In this document: positions 11,081-24,056 of the stretch, piece after piece
Position numbering within the stretch: the first letter of the stretch is position 1
Layout of the letters: every line of letters starts with the position of its first letter
Assembly (NCBI GenBank): GCA_020205615.1
Contig: CM035173.1
Coordinates: 29,790,293-29,854,292, forward strand
Source: Panax quinquefolius
Lineage: Eukaryota; Streptophyta; Magnoliopsida; Apiales; Araliaceae
Length of the DNA: 64,000 nucleotides
Reading direction: 5' to 3'
Translations under genes and position numbers: made by a program
The notes under the pieces: model-generated
The model's input: the letters and a program-made list of their open reading frames with translations, nothing else
What the model was told of the DNA's origin: nothing
Database searches by the model: none

Positions 11081-13778
11081 TGTAAGACCCCAACTTATTA
11101 TTAATGAAATTTAATTTTCTATTTATTATTTTGAAATAGTAAGGGTTGATTTGATTAATGTGGATAGTTAGGGGTAAAATACGCAAATATTTCAAAATAA
11201 GCAAATGGTTAAAAATATTCATTGTTGTTTGAATATTCGTTCAGTCGTCGAATATTCGTGAATATATTCGCATTTACCACAAACGCACAAATGTATGTGG
11301 GCCCCATAACTAAAAGCGATTGGATGAAGAAAACGACAAATATAAGTTGTTTAAAAATAACGGCGTGGTTGTTACCAAGCATAATCACCGTTAAAATACC
11401 CTATGGTTAAAACACAAGAAGACACCAGATTGCACCAATGATTGATTCTTACGTAAGAAGGCACTACTCAATAATGGTTATAGTAATTAATCGCTCAAAG
11501 ATTTTATCGAGTTAATAATTGTCGCGCTGATATTTTATATTGTCATTGTTTCAATAATTGTCATTACACAAGATTTTTCATTATCGGGCTAATAATTCAT
11601 ATTATCCAATAATATTATTAGATAACATTATTGGCAATGTCTAGAAAGTTCTGCTTTAAGGAGAGGTTTGGTCACCTAATTGCGCGCCAAGAAGAAGAAG
11701 AAATTCTTATCGAAAGTCCCCTCTATCCCTGAACCGCACCGTTGTCAATAATGTGATTCTCAGAATATTATTTATGAATAATTAATTATTGATTTATATG
11801 ATGAGGAAAATATTGATTTTATGAGGATATAGATGGAGAAAATTTTAATGTGACAATTGTTGAAAATTAATATTTTATCTTTTTCCGATAAAATAATTCA
11901 TTTAAATATATTATTTTAATAATATATTAACGATGATATTTTTACAATGAATGTGGGATATATGAGTATATGAGGAGGAAGAGTATTTTGTGGCATTAAA
12001 TGTTTAACACATGTTTTGTGTGTCAGTGGACACAATTATCGACCAAATTTGATTATAAATTGTAAAATTGCCCTGCTTGTGGATTTCTTTCCAATTTCTA
12101 TTTGAAATTTGGGAAAACTTTCTTCCGTAGTTGTAGAGAATTGAATTTCCTATAAAAACTCGCAAGATTCAATTTTCTGATGAAAGGGCTATTTATTATG
12201 AATTATCAAGTTCAAGTTCAAATAATTAATTTTTGGGAGTTTTAGTTAATTATTTTGAGAAAAACGTTTTTTGCAACTAAGTTGGCCTCACATGTGATTC
12301 AAATGGGCTGAGATCAGTTGTCTAAGGTGGGCTAAAGAAAATGTGAAAATATATTAATATTATATTCAATTTTCTCTTTGGTGTTCTAAAGATTTTCCTA
12401 TAAATAGGGTGCTTAGGTTAGAATTGAAAACACACAATTAAAACCCAAGTTTCTCTCTATTTCTCTCTCGATATATCGAGCGTATTCTTGTGAGTATACT
12501 TTGAGTATTGTTAGACGGTCAAAGTTCCCTTCAAAGACTATACCCAGATTCCAAATAAGAAGTACTAATCTTTCGAGGTAAGGGATGTTATTTTCTTCTC
12601 AAATGATATTATTTCTTCAATATCATTATGTCAAAATATTGGTTGGAACTTTTATCAAATTTGGAACTTTTTCATGTTCTGGTTTACTTATTCATGAGTT
12701 ACTATTCACGAAGTTACTATTCATGAGTTACTATTCACAAGTTACTATTCACGAGTACTATTCATGAAGCGTGAAGATGTTTTTTATGTGGAATTTCTAT
12801 CTTTTGGTGTCTGAGTTACTATTCACGATACTAAGACTATTCACGATATCTGACTATTCAATCAAAAATAAAATTTCTTCTTTTTGTCCAAAATATCTAT
12901 TCGGATACTAGCTTTGATCAGATCCATGTTTTGATCATTCTCAATTTTACACCACTATGATTATTTTTGAGGTATTTTTGAACATGGATAAAACAAAGTA
13001 CGAATCCTTAATCCTTAATCCTCATCATTTTGTTTCAATCGGATTCGCTTTCTTTAAAAAATATTTTCATCATCCTCGCCTTAAATGATGATATTATTGA
13101 ATATCTTTGGCCCAGAGCAAAAAGATGAATGATTTCAAGAATATCTTTGGTCAGAGTGCAAAGATGAACAGTGTTTAGATGAACATGTCCAATCGATGAA
13201 TATCTTTACTCAGAGTGCAAAGATGAATATTTGATTTCGTATGTATATCGATTGATGTTACAGTGGATAAAAGATAGACAATGAACTTTTAAATTCATAC
13301 ATGTAAGATAGTAGTTTGCATTCTCTACTTAACACTTTTAATGAATTATTATTTCACTGCGAATATTGATTTAAAATTTGTTGTCTATCAGATTCTATTA
13401 GATTTTTCCCCTCAAAGACTAACGATAATTTGTTGTATATTATCTTAGTCATAATATTCTTTACCGGGCTAGTTGAGCTCACCCTTTTCCTTTTTGTTCC
13501 ATTTTTCTTCTCGTGAGGCGAGAATATAATGCGAAAGACGAGTCTGGGGTATGGAATGAAGGTTTTAGAAAGGATTGTTTAGTAGTCCTCACCATTTTTG
13601 TAAAATAATGTATCAATAAATGTGATGAGGATTTATTTGAGTATAGATATTGTCTAGAAGATAATATTTGTATTCAAACTCACAGTTTTACTGTTGTAAT
13701 AATAAAGTTGTAGTTGTTTCTGTACCATGTAGTGACAACTTAGAATAGGTGATGTATACCTATTTTGGGGGCGTCAAA
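11081..13778 (+). repeat. 3' LTR of element C
   Basis: This is the partner of 3629-6322, with the TATA box at 12399-12406. 'ACTATTCAC' minisatellite units lie at 12690-12770, and 40-50-bp units around 'GTGCAAAGATGAA' at 13080-13230. The terminal bases read CAAA instead of CACA. This end was placed by the matching target duplication ATATT at 13779-13783. Confidence 0.9.
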
Positions 13779-15913
13779 ATATTCATTAGTATCACGTCCA
13801 CAAATTATTCTTGCACTACGGGCTAAGAATATTCGTGTAATCATCAATGGTCATGACTATACCGAATTATCCCTGGTCATAATCATATCAATCAAAAGTT
13901 CATCTATGCACGTAAGCCAAAGATGACTTTCATCACAATATAATTATGAGGATGATGACAATGATATAAGAATTCAATTAAAAGAAAGTAAAGGATAATT
14001 TTTTAAAGATTTATAATTTAATTTATCCAAAATTCAATAATGTCCAAATTTTCAACATGATACTGCTTTGTGGAGTAAAATTCAAGAATAATATCCATGT
14101 CTCAAAAATAATTTGGACAAAAAAAAAAAAAAAAAATTTTAGTGAATAGTACCATACTTAATAAGTACTTGAGAATAAGACCAAAGTGAATAGTACCCCG
14201 ATATGAAAAGTGCCCCAAATACCCGGAAGAGTGAATAATATTTGAGTGAATAGTAATCGGGTGAATAGTAATCCATGAATAAGAATTTCATGAATAGTAC
14301 TCTAGCACATGAAAAGTGCCCCTAATACCCGAAAGTGAATAATATTATAGTGAATAAGAATCGGGGTGAATAGAACTCATGAATAAGACTTGGTGAAAAT
14401 ATTGATATTTAATAAGAAAGTTCATATCAATATTCCAATAAAATGATACTGGATGAAGCGCAAAACTCACGGATATTCCACTAATTTCAAGGATTATAGA
14501 AGCAATACTTACCATAGTAAGTTTAGATTTAAGAATATGAAAAGAATTAACATACAAAAACTGCAAATGGATTTTCACCTGTCATACGGTACGTAATCCG
14601 CGTAGACAGGTTATTCCGACATACTAAAGGATGAATACGAAAAATAGTATTCCTTATGAATACGAAAGAAATAATATCCCTTACCTTAGTAGAAAGCTGG
14701 ATACTGTAAAAGTGAAGTAGCAGAATACTCTTCTTCTTGCTCTCTATAGTTTCTCTCTCTATAGTGTCTCTTGTGAATCTCAGTGAATTAGTAAGAATGA
14801 AAGAAGAATTAAGCTTCTATTTATAGGAGAATGGACTAAATAGTAACTAATTCACGAACGATCCAGATTGATTCACTATTAGAACGGACGGTCCAGATTG
14901 ATTTACTATTAAAACCACAACCGAAAGTCCAGATTGATTTACTTTTAAAACCACCACCGACGGTCCAGATTGATTTACTTTTAATTAAAACCGCCACCGA
15001 CGGTCCAGATTGATTTACTTTTAAAACCACCATCAATGATCCTGATTGATTTACTATTAAAACCACCATCAGTGGTCCAGATTAATTTACTATTAAAACC
15101 ACCACCAATGGTCCAGATTGATTTTAACTTATTACACTTTAATACCCCTAAAGTTTTCTAAGTTTGCATTATTCCCCTCTAACTTTTGTAATTCACTTAT
15201 CTTTAATAAACACATTCTTAATACTTCAACAATTATTCATCATTAATATTATAACTCACAATATTTAACAACCAGATCGTTCCCAGGAAAGAGGAGGCTT
15301 TCCAATAAGGATTTCTCCCTATTGGCGCGCAATTAGGTGACCAAACCTCTCATCGACAGAGCTTTCTAGACATTGTCAATATTACAAATAATAATATGAA
15401 TGACTTTGTTGTCTCAATTATTGATTTAAAAATATAAAATATTATGCAGATGATAATGTGATAATAATTAAATCAAATAATGTGAGATACTATGCAACAA
15501 TTACTGTAGAAATAATTGAGTATAACTGAGTGACTTCTCACGTAAGCATCAATAATCAATACCGTGTGCTACTATGCAACCACACGACATTATGCATTTC
15601 TTTTACCAACGGTAGTTCAACAGTTTAACGGTAAAACTTCTGCCGTTATTTTTATAAAAAGATATTTCTGTCGTTTTCTAACTACGACAATACTTCCATT
15701 GTGGGGTCTACCAATGATTGTGTCGTCGTACGAATATTCCCCTACCAATTGAATATTCACTGACACATCAAATATTTTATATCAACTTGCTTACTTTGTA
15801 AAATTGTTCAAATATTATCCACAACTAAAACATTATATCATATCCACACCATAATATTCAAAAATATATTTCGAGAAAAATTATTCTTTATTAAAAAAAA
15901 TTAGGGTCTTACA
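13779..15913 (-). repeat. Solo LTR B, 5' part (reverse)
   Basis: On the minus strand this starts TGTAAGACCCTAATTTT at 15913 and continues to 13779, where C is inserted; the remainder is 3628-3068. TTATC follows at 15914-15918, matching TTATC at 3063-3067, which fixes B as an independent insertion. It carries the family TATA box (plus TATTTATA, 14818-14825), reverse 'GTGAATAGTA' short repeats at 14140-14390 and an eight-unit minisatellite at 14861-15125. Open frames here (for example 14836-15069) are only the translated minisatellite. Confidence 0.85.
14861..15125 (-). repeat. 30-40-bp minisatellite in LTR B
   Basis: About eight imperfect units of 30-40 bp, each containing 'GTCCAGATTGATTTACT' and an A/C-rich spacer ('AAAACCACCACC'). 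They begin near 14861, 14891, 14926, 14962, 15002, 15039, 15073 and 15108. The right LTR of element E has only about two such units (24880-24935), so the array expanded in B. It lies just upstream of the TATA box in LTR orientation. Confidence 0.85.
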
Positions 15914-16839
15914 TTATCAATCTTGCACCACCTCCCCTAATAGTACATGCATGTGAATCAATAGTACATACATGTAAACACATAGTTATAATCATGTGAA
16001 TTAATAGCAATTAATTGCTTATTTATCCGATTAATTACCTGATTGGTCAATATAACTCTCAGACATCAATTACTATCGAAATAAATATCGATTTCCACTA
16101 ACACTAATAATTCCAACACAATAGAACTATCAATTTCATCTTTAATCAACACGAACTTATTCATCATTAATATTATAACTCACAATATTTAACAACCAGG
16201 TCGTTCCTAGGAAAGAAGGGGCTTTCCGATAGGGATTTTTCCCTATTGGCGCGCAATTAGATGACCTAACCTCTCATTGACAGAACTTCTAGACATTGTT
16301 AATATTGCAAATAATAATATGAATAACTTTGTCGTCTCAATTATTGATTTAATAATATATCATATTATACAGATGATACTGTGACAATAATTGAATCAAT
16401 AATATGAGAGATATGTTAAATGAATTATCAGTAGCAATAATTGAGTATAACCGAGTGACTTCTCACGTAAGCATCAATAATCAATACTTGTGTACTACTT
16501 ATGCAACCACGCCTTTATTACTTGTACTTTTACTAACCGTAGTTCAACAGTTTAACGGTAAAACTTTCGCCGTTATTTTTATAAAAAGATAATTATGTCG
16601 TTTTCTAACTACGACAATACTTACGTTGTGGGGTCCACCAATGATTATTCCGTCGTACGAATATTCCCTGTTAAAACGAATATTCTCCGACCAATCAAAT
16701 ATTTTATAACAACTTGCTTACTTTGCAAAATTTATAAATATTACCGACAACTATAACATTAAATCATATCCACATCATAATATTCAAAAATATATTTCGA
16801 GAAAATTTAATCTTTATTCATAAAAGTTGGGGTCTAACA
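15914..16839 (-). repeat. Gypsy LTR A, 5' part (reverse)
   Basis: Read on the minus strand it starts at 16839 (TGTTAGACCCCAACTTTTAT) and matches element E's left LTR (18273-19190) closely, including the 'ATTGTGTTGGAATTATTAG' and 'ATTCACATG' stretches. It is interrupted at 15914 by solo LTR B and resumes at 3067-3014. It is inserted in the copia fragment to its right. It represents the same LTR subfamily as the left LTR of E. Confidence 0.82.
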
Positions 16840-18272
16840 GATATTGTGTAGAGTCTAGCCTTTTATGTGAAACTATTTAAAATATGATTTATAGAAAGAC
16901 AAGCTTCTCCCCATAGCTAATTAACATAACATTCATCATATCTTTAATTGTTCTATTTTCCTTTATGTGACTGTGAAGAATAAGGAGGAGAATTTTCATG
17001 ATCACAAAATTTTCTAAAACTTCCTAAATCATATTCACCTCCACGATCGGATTTAAGTCTTTTAATTTTTTGTTTTAACTGATTTCAACTTCTGCTTTAT
17101 ATTTAATAAACATTTATTCTACTTCATCTTTAGAGGCAAGGAGATAGATTTGAGTATATTTAGACTTATCATCCATAAAAGAAATGTAATATTTCTTACC
17201 ATCTCAACTCATAATATTTTTAAAATCAGCTAGATCACTATGAATTAATACAAGAAGTTTAGTTTGTCTTTCAACATTTTAAAAGGTTTCTTAGCATGTT
17301 TTGTTTTCACACAAATCTCATATTTATTAAACTCATATTTGCAAGATTAGGTATAACCTCAAGTTGTTTCAATTTTTTAATAGATGCCACATTCACATGT
17401 CCTAATCTAGCATGTCATATATTCAAAGATTCAACAATATAAGCACAAAAGCATTCTTACTATTTAATTCAGCAAAAGCATTAAGTACAAATAGGCCCCC
17501 ATTACAAAAGTCTTTTTTCACAAAACCCCCATTACGAGTAAGTACAAGTTTATCAAACTCAAACACAAGTTTAATGTCAGCTTTGTGCAACAAAGATCCA
17601 GACACAAGATTTCTACAAATATCAGGCATATAAAGCTCATCTTGCAAATCAATTGTTTTTCTCGAAGTTAATTTAAGTATAACTTTCCCTTTTTTTGCAA
17701 CCTTGGTGTCTCGAGAATCGCCCATAAAAATATTTTCTCCATTAGCCACATTTTCATAGTTAAAGATTACATCTCTATTTGCGCAAATGTGTGTAGTGGC
17801 ACTTGTATCTACTACCCATTTTGTGAAATTTTCAACTAAGTTTACTTCTGAGACAACAACAATGTCATCGGATTCAACCAAGTTCGCTTGGGGCTTAGAT
17901 TGAAAGTTATTATTATTTTCTTGCCCCTTGCGAAAGTGACATTTTATAGCAATATGGTTTGGCTTGCCGCATACGGAGCAAGGACCTTTTGTGAAAGGTT
18001 TCTGAATATGGTTAGGATTCTTGAACCTATTACGTTTTCTTCCAATTTATTTATGGTATTTCCATTTGCAGTGTTTGGACTGTTGTTCATTTGAATAATT
18101 TTGGGTCTTCCATTGTGGCCTTTGTTCTACGAGATTAGCCTTGACAGTATGATTGACAACTATGTCTCCTCTCTTTTTTACCCTGTTTTGTTCTTCAATA
18201 TGTATGTGTGCCACTAGTTTCTACATAGTAAAATCTTTAGTTTCATGTTTAAGGTTCATCTTATAATCCTTC
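16840..18272 (-). pseudogene. Ty1/copia gag-protease-integrase fragment (reverse)
   Basis: On the minus strand this reads, in order, a gag end with a zinc knuckle (~17995-17930: 'CSVCGKPNHIAIKCH', pattern C-x2-C-x4-H-x4-C), the longest open stretch 17881-17423 with the aspartic protease site 'WVVDTSATTHIC', the GAG-pre-integrase motif ('ARLGHVNVASIKKL', ~17410-17340) and the start of the integrase core ('KKYYISFMDDKSKYTQIY', ~17210-17130) with stops. Domain order protease-integrase and the 'DTSATTHIC' site identify Ty1/copia of the TNT1-like sort. RT and RNase H are missing because LTR A is inserted at the left, and element E borders the right side. It is the oldest visible layer of the nest. 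Confidence 0.85.
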
Positions 18273-19629
18273 TATAAGACCCCGAATTTTATGAAATGAA
18301 AGTATTCAATTTTATTATAATTATTATTTTATTTCGTAAATGGTTAAATTGATAAAAGGTTAAAGTTAAGGGTGATATGTGAAAATTTTGCAAAGTATGC
18401 AAGTTGTTATAAAATATTCGTTTGGTCGGGAAATATTCTTTTTTGTCGGGGAATATCTGTACAACGACACAATCAATGGTGGACCCCACAATGAAAGTAT
18501 TGTCGTAGTAAGAAAACGACAGAATTATCTTTTTATAAGAATAACGACGAAAGTGTTACCGTTAAAACTGTTGAACTACCCGATAGTAAAAGTACAAGAA
18601 TACGCTGGGTCGTATAAGAGCACACCAAGATTGATTATTGATGCTTACATAAGAAGTCACCGCTTATACTCAATTATTGCTACAAGAATTGTCACGATCA
18701 TATCTCTCTTATATTATCGATTCAATTATTGTCACAAAGATCATCTCAGATAATATGTTATATTATTAAATCAATAATCGAGACGACAAAGTTCATATTA
18801 TTATTCGCAATATCGATAATGTCTTGAAGTTCTCGAGGAGAGGTTAGATAATCTAATCATGCCGCCAATAGGAGAAATCCTTATCAAAAAGCCTCATCTT
18901 TCCGGAAACGACTCGTTTGTTAAATATCAGTATGTTATAATATTAATGATGAATAAGTTCGTGTTGATTAAAAATGAAATTGATAGTTCCATTGTGTTGG
19001 AATTATTAGTGTTAGTGGAAATCGACATTTATTTCGATAATAATTAATGTCTGGAGGTTATATTGACCAATCGGGTAATTAATCGAATAAATGAGTAATT
19101 AATTGCTATTAATTCACATGTTTATAACTATGTGTTCACATGTGTGTACTATTAATTCACATGATTTACTATTAGGGGGGGTGGTGCAAGATTGATAATA
19201 CTTGCATGACTAAATTAAAAATGGAGGTATAGATGAAGGTACTATACTATAATTAATTTTTTCACATGTTTAGAACTATTGAGTCACATGATTTACTATT
19301 AATTCACATGATTTACTATTAGGGGAAGTAGTGCAAGTTTGATAATACTTGCAGGACTAAATTAAAAATGAAGAATAAGAGGAAGGTATTATACTGTAAT
19401 ATTTTGAGCCCCAAAACGTGCAATTATCAAAACTATATTTTCCTATAAATAGAAGCTCATTCTTCTTTCATTCTCACCAATTCACTAAGTCTTACAAGAG
19501 CAATTATTATAGAGAAATTATAGAGAGAAAGAAGAAGAGAAGTCTGCTACCTCACTATTTCAGTATCCAGTTTTCTTCTAAGGTAAGGGGTATTATTTCT
19601 TTCATATTCATAAAGAGAGTTATTTTCTT

Positions 19630-19990
19630 TCAATACTCGTAAGGGTTGTTATTCCGTTCTTTATTATTCTGTTGAAATAACCTGTCTACGCGGACTACCG
19701 CATGCATGGTGAATTCTTCTATTATTCCATTCTTTATTATTCTGTTGGAATAACTTGTCTACGCGGACTACCGCATACATGGTGAATTCTTTTGTTATTC
19801 CATTCTTTATTATTCTATCGAATAACTCTGCTCACGCGACTACCGCATGCATGGTGAATTCTTCCGTTATTCCATTCTTTATTATTCATTGAATAACCTC
19901 TTCACGTGGACTCATCAAGCGTGCATGGTGAATGACCCTTCAGATTCATTCTTTATTAAATTGTGGAAATGATCTGCTCACGTAGATTAT
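19630..19990 (+). repeat. ~70-85-bp tandem units in LTR E (left)
   Basis: Four to five units each contain 'TTATTCCATTCTTTATTATT', then 'GGAATAACCTGTCTACGCG', then 'GACTACCGCATGCATGGTGA'. The same unit is repeated at 25110-25530 (about six copies, more diverged) and at 27220-27610 (about five). They lie downstream of the TATA box, so they would be transcribed as leader. Confidence 0.85.
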
Positions 19991-20099
19991 GCACGGCGTA
20001 TTTAAAATCCATTTGCGCTTTTAAGATATTCTATTATACTCGTATGAGATATCATTTCTTTTGTACTCGTCATGAAATATCATTTTCTTTGGTATTTTT

Positions 20100-20335
20100 T
20101 TTACGAGTTACTATTCACGGGTTACTATTCACCCGATTACTATTCACTCTAGTATTATTCACTCGGGTATTCGGGGCACTTTTCGTGCCGGAGTACTATT
20201 CACGAGTTACTATTCATGGGTTACTATTCACCCGATTACTATATTTAGGGCACTTTTCATGCCGGGTTATAATTCACGAGGTACTATTCCCGAAGTACTA
20301 TTCACAAGGGTACTATTCACGAGGTACTATTTACC
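20100..20335 (+). repeat. 'ACTATTCAC' minisatellite
   Basis: This is a run of 13-15-bp units of the form 'GAGTTACTATTCAC', 'GGGTTACTATTCACCC' and 'GAGGTACTATTCAC'. Shorter versions are in the LTRs of C (5240-5330, 12690-12770), and a reverse version is in LTR B (14140-14390). The ORF 19963-20373 that crosses it is a translation of the repeat, not a gene. Confidence 0.85.
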
Positions 20336-21277
20336 CGAAAAATACATTTCTTTTCTGTCCAAATTATTTTTGATACATGAATATTATTCTTGAATTTTAC
20401 TCCACAAAGCAGTATCATGTTGACAATTTGAACGTTATTTAATTCTGGATAAATTAAATTATAAATCATTAAAATTTATCCTTGAACTTGTTTTATTGAA
20501 TTATTATGTCATTGTCATCATCCTCATGCTTATATTGTGATGAAAGTCATCTTTGGCTTACTTGCATAGATGGACTTAGTATGATTATGACCGTGGATTA
20601 TTCGATAATCATGGTAGTAATGTAACGAATGATGTGGTAAAAGTCCTCATTGGCCTGTAGTTCATTGATGGACAGTTGTTGGTATGATTATGACCGGGAT
20701 TATTCGGTATAATCATGACCATTGATGATTACATGAATATCATTGGTCGTGATGCAGGGATGATTCAATTTTATTTATTAAGTTGAGTCTCAGCGATAAA
20801 GTTGATGAAAAACTTTTTAAATCATAGAAGATAGTAGATTTTATGCTCTACTTGATTCTTCCAATGGATTGCTTATTCCACCGCAGTTGTTGATCTAAAA
20901 CTTGTTGTCTATTGTATTCTATCAGTTTTTATACTGTTGAAGGCTAAGGATAATTTATTCTGTATTATCTTAGTCATAATATTTCTTACTAGGCTAGTTG
21001 AGCTCACCCTTTCTTTCACTATTCTCTTCAGGAAATGAGAATATAGCTGGAACTAGTCGGGGAATGGATTGACGATCCAGATGGTTGCATTAGTAGTCCT
21101 CACTATTCTGTGAAATAGTATGATAATAAATGTAATAAGATTGAATTTGAGTGTTGATATTGTCTAGATGACAATATTCGTGTTAAAACTCTTAGATTAT
21201 GTTTTGTCGTATTTTACACGATAGTTGTATAATTAAGTTGTATTTGGATTTATGTACCATGTATTTGGCGACTCAAG

Positions 21278-24056
21278 ATGGGTGATGTATTAGACATCGG
21301 TTTCATTCGTCCTAGTACGTCTCTTTGGGGTGCTCCTGTTCTATTCGTGAAAAAGAAAGACGGGAGTATGCGACTTTGTATTGATTATCGGGAGTTGAAT
21401 CATGTCACCATCAAAAATAGGTACCCATTGCCACATATTGATGACCTGTTTGACCAGTTGCAAGGCGCCAAATTCTTTTCAAAGATTGAACTTCGTTCTG
21501 GATATCACCAATTGAAGATTAGAACCGATGACATTCCAAAGACGACTTTCAGAACTCGGTACGGGCATTATGAATTCCTAGTCATGTCTTTTGGATTGAC
21601 TAATGCTCCTGCTGCTTTCATGGATATGATGAACCGAGTATTCAAGGAATATTTGGATCACTTTGTGGTCGTCTTTATTGATGACATCCTTATTTATTCC
21701 AAAAGCCGTGAAGATCATGAGCAACACTTGAGGCTAATACTTCAAAAGCTTCGTGAATATAAGCTTTATGCCAAGTTGAAGAAATGTGAGTTCTGGTTTG
21801 AGGAAGTAGCATTCCTTGGGTACGTGGTATCAAGTCATGGAATATCCGTTGACCCAAAGAAGATTGAAGTTATTCAAAGTTGGGAGCAACTTAAATCGCT
21901 GATCAAGTACGTAGCTTTCTTGGCTTAGCTGGTTATTATCAGAGATTCGTAGAAGGGTTTTCTCGAATTGCTACTCCCTTAACTCAGCTGACTCGGAAGA
22001 TACAAAATTCGGTTGAACGAGGAATGTGAGAAGAGTTTTCAAGAACTCAAGAGAAGACTCATTTCAAAGACTGCTTTGACAATACCATCCGCCTTGAGGG
22101 ATTTGTCATCTACAAATGATGCCTCGTGCAAAGGGTTAGGATGTGTTCTCATGCAACACGGGAAAGTCATAGCCTATGCTTCTCTCGACAACTCAAAGAA
22201 TATGAGAGGAATTATCCTACTCATGATCTAGAGTTGGCGAAATGTTGTCTTCACACTTAAAATTTGGAGGCATTACTTGTATGGGGAGAAAGTGGAGATC
22301 TTTACGGATCATAAAAGCCTCAAATATTTCTTCACTCAAAAGGAACTCAACACGGCGACGATGTTGGCTTGAACTATTGAAAGATTATGATCATACCATC
22401 CAATACCATCCTCGAAAAAGCAAGCGTGGTAGGTGGACGCATTGAGTAGAAGATCATATGCGGCACGAAAGTGCGAGCGATATTGTCAACGCAGAGGCCC
22501 ATTTTGTATGACTTGCAAAGGATGGAGATAGAGATAAAGACTCCAGGGACCCACGTGATGATGGAGAATATACGAGTAGAACCGACTTTAATCGATAAAG
22601 TTAAAGTTGCTCAAGCTACAGACCTGGAGCTGATGCATATGAGAAAGAAGGTATAAGAAGGTGCTATGCCGGAAGCAAGAATCGATGAAGAAGGAATACT
22701 TCGAGTCAACTCCAGACTTTGTGTTCCTAACGATCCTGAGTTAAAGTATAAAATCATGATGGAGGCGCACAACACACCATTTGCAATCCATCTTGGGAGT
22801 ACCAAAATGTATCATGATCTTCGACATACATTTTGGTGGGGCGATATGAAGAGAGAGATAATTGTTTATCTCTCAAGGTGTTTAACTTGTCAACGAGTCA
22901 AGGCGAGCATCAAGTACCAAAAGGTCCATCAGAACCACTTGAAATTCCGAATGGAAGTGGGAGCACATTACCATGGATTTCAAGCATCGGGTCTTCCCAT
23001 GGTTTCTCGTGAGCATGGATGCAATTTGGGTCATTGTTGATAGATTGACCAAGTCCGCTTCATTTCTTACCAATACGAGAAACTTATACACTTGAACGCC
23101 TTGCTCAGATGTACATAAACGAGATTATAAGATCGCATGGTATGCCAAGATCCATAGTTTCCGATCGAGACCCAAGATTCACTTTACGATTTTGGGTTAG
23201 TTTGCAAAAAGCTATGGGCACGGATTTACGATTTAGTTCGGCATATCATCCTCGATTTTACGGACAATCGAGAGAGGACTATTCAAACTCTGGAAGATTT
23301 ATTAAGACTCGTGTCCTCGACTTTAAGGGAAGTTGGATAAGTTCTTACCGTTGGTGGAGTTTTTCTACAACAATGCTTATCAAGCAAGTATCGCATGGCT
23401 CCATTTGAGACGTTGTATGGAAGAAAGTGTCGCTTCTCCAAGATCTTTGGGATGAGGTGGGTGAAGCAACGTTGTTGGGACCAGAGTTGGTACGTATGAC
23501 TACGGAAAAGATTTAAACAATCCGGCAATGTATAAAAACCTCACAAGATAGACAAAAGAGTTATGCCGATCTTCATCGAAAGGACGTGGAATTCGATATT
23601 GGAGATCATGTGTTGTTACGTGTTGCTCCATGGAAAGGAGTTACGAGATTTGGAAAGAGAGAAAAGCTCAATCCTCGATTCATTGGCCCATTTTTAATCC
23701 TCGATCGAGTAGGGACTGTAGCCTATAGATTCTCTTTATCGCCAAGTATGTCTCGTGTTCATAACGTTTTTCATATATCCATGTTATGTAAATATGTGAA
23801 AGACCCGAACCACATTATTGAGTTAGAACCGGACAAAATAGCGGAAGATTTAATGTATGAAGAGGTTCCTGTTCAAATCTTGGATAAGAAGGAACATATT
23901 CTACGCTCCAAGGTTATACCTCAAGTCAAAGTTTTATGGAGGAACCACGATCTTGAGGAAATGACCTGGGAGTTAGAATCTGAAATGAAATCAAGGTATC
24001 CTTACCTCTTTGACATACCAGGTACGTACCCTAATTTCGAGGGCAAAATTTCATAA
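21278..24056 (+). pseudogene. Gypsy pol remnant: RT-RNase H-integrase-chromodomain tail
   Basis: This is better preserved than C. An open stretch 21278-21928 covers most of RT: '[18 protein letters not shown]', 'LCIDYRELN', and the catalytic '[12 protein letters not shown]' with the two Asp intact. Frameshifts follow near 21900, 21990 and 22200 in the RNase H part. The integrase zinc finger is at ~22740-22920 (His pair, then 'CLTCQRVKAS'). The integrase core at ~22960-23290 has 'SIVSDRDPRF', but the third acidic residue region reads 'YGQSREDYSN', out of register. The C-terminal domain (23586-24056) is open, with 'LSPSMSRVHNVFHISML', 'VQILDKKEHIL' and 'VKVLWRNHDLEEMTWE', the tail of plant chromoviruses. 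No gag or protease precedes it. Confidence 0.88.

Larger units (their letters stand above)
3629..13778 (+). mobile_element. Complete Ty3/gypsy chromovirus (element C)
   Basis: This full-length LTR retrotransposon of 10,150 bp is flanked by a 5-bp target duplication ATATT (3624-3628 and 13779-13783). In order it has a 5' LTR 3629-6322, a primer-binding site at 6325, gag, protease, RT, RNase H, integrase and a chromodomain-like tail (6640-11046), a polypurine tract (11070-11080) and a 3' LTR 11081-13778. Protease-RT-RNase H-integrase order makes it Ty3/gypsy. Long LTRs, the iMet-type primer site and the C-terminal 'ILDR...VLWRN' family motif point to the Tekay/Del group (established family knowledge). 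Both LTRs differ at many small indels and every coding frame is broken, so it is an old copy. It sits inside solo LTR B. Confidence 0.92.
18273..21284 (+). repeat. Left LTR of element E, 3'-truncated
   Basis: It begins TATAAGACCCCGAATTTT (TG changed to TA). The TATA box is at 19444-19451. A direct duplication of ~140 bp ('CTATTAGGGG...GCAAG...GATAATACTTGCA', 19170-19240 and 19310-19380) precedes the promoter. Downstream are four to five ~75-bp units (19630-19960), an 'ACTATTCAC' block at 20100-20330 and the 3' region to 'GATGGGTGATGTAT', where it breaks into RT. The terminal 'ACCTATTTTGGGGGCGTCA' is absent. Confidence 0.82.

Noticed and set aside
14836..15069. 77-aa repetitive minus-strand ORF
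   Set aside because: It is a direct translation of the 30-40-bp minisatellite in LTR B.
14861..15125. CRISPR-like array of regularly spaced repeats
   Set aside because: This is a plant nuclear sequence; the spacers are not unique and the units are imperfect minisatellite copies inside an LTR.
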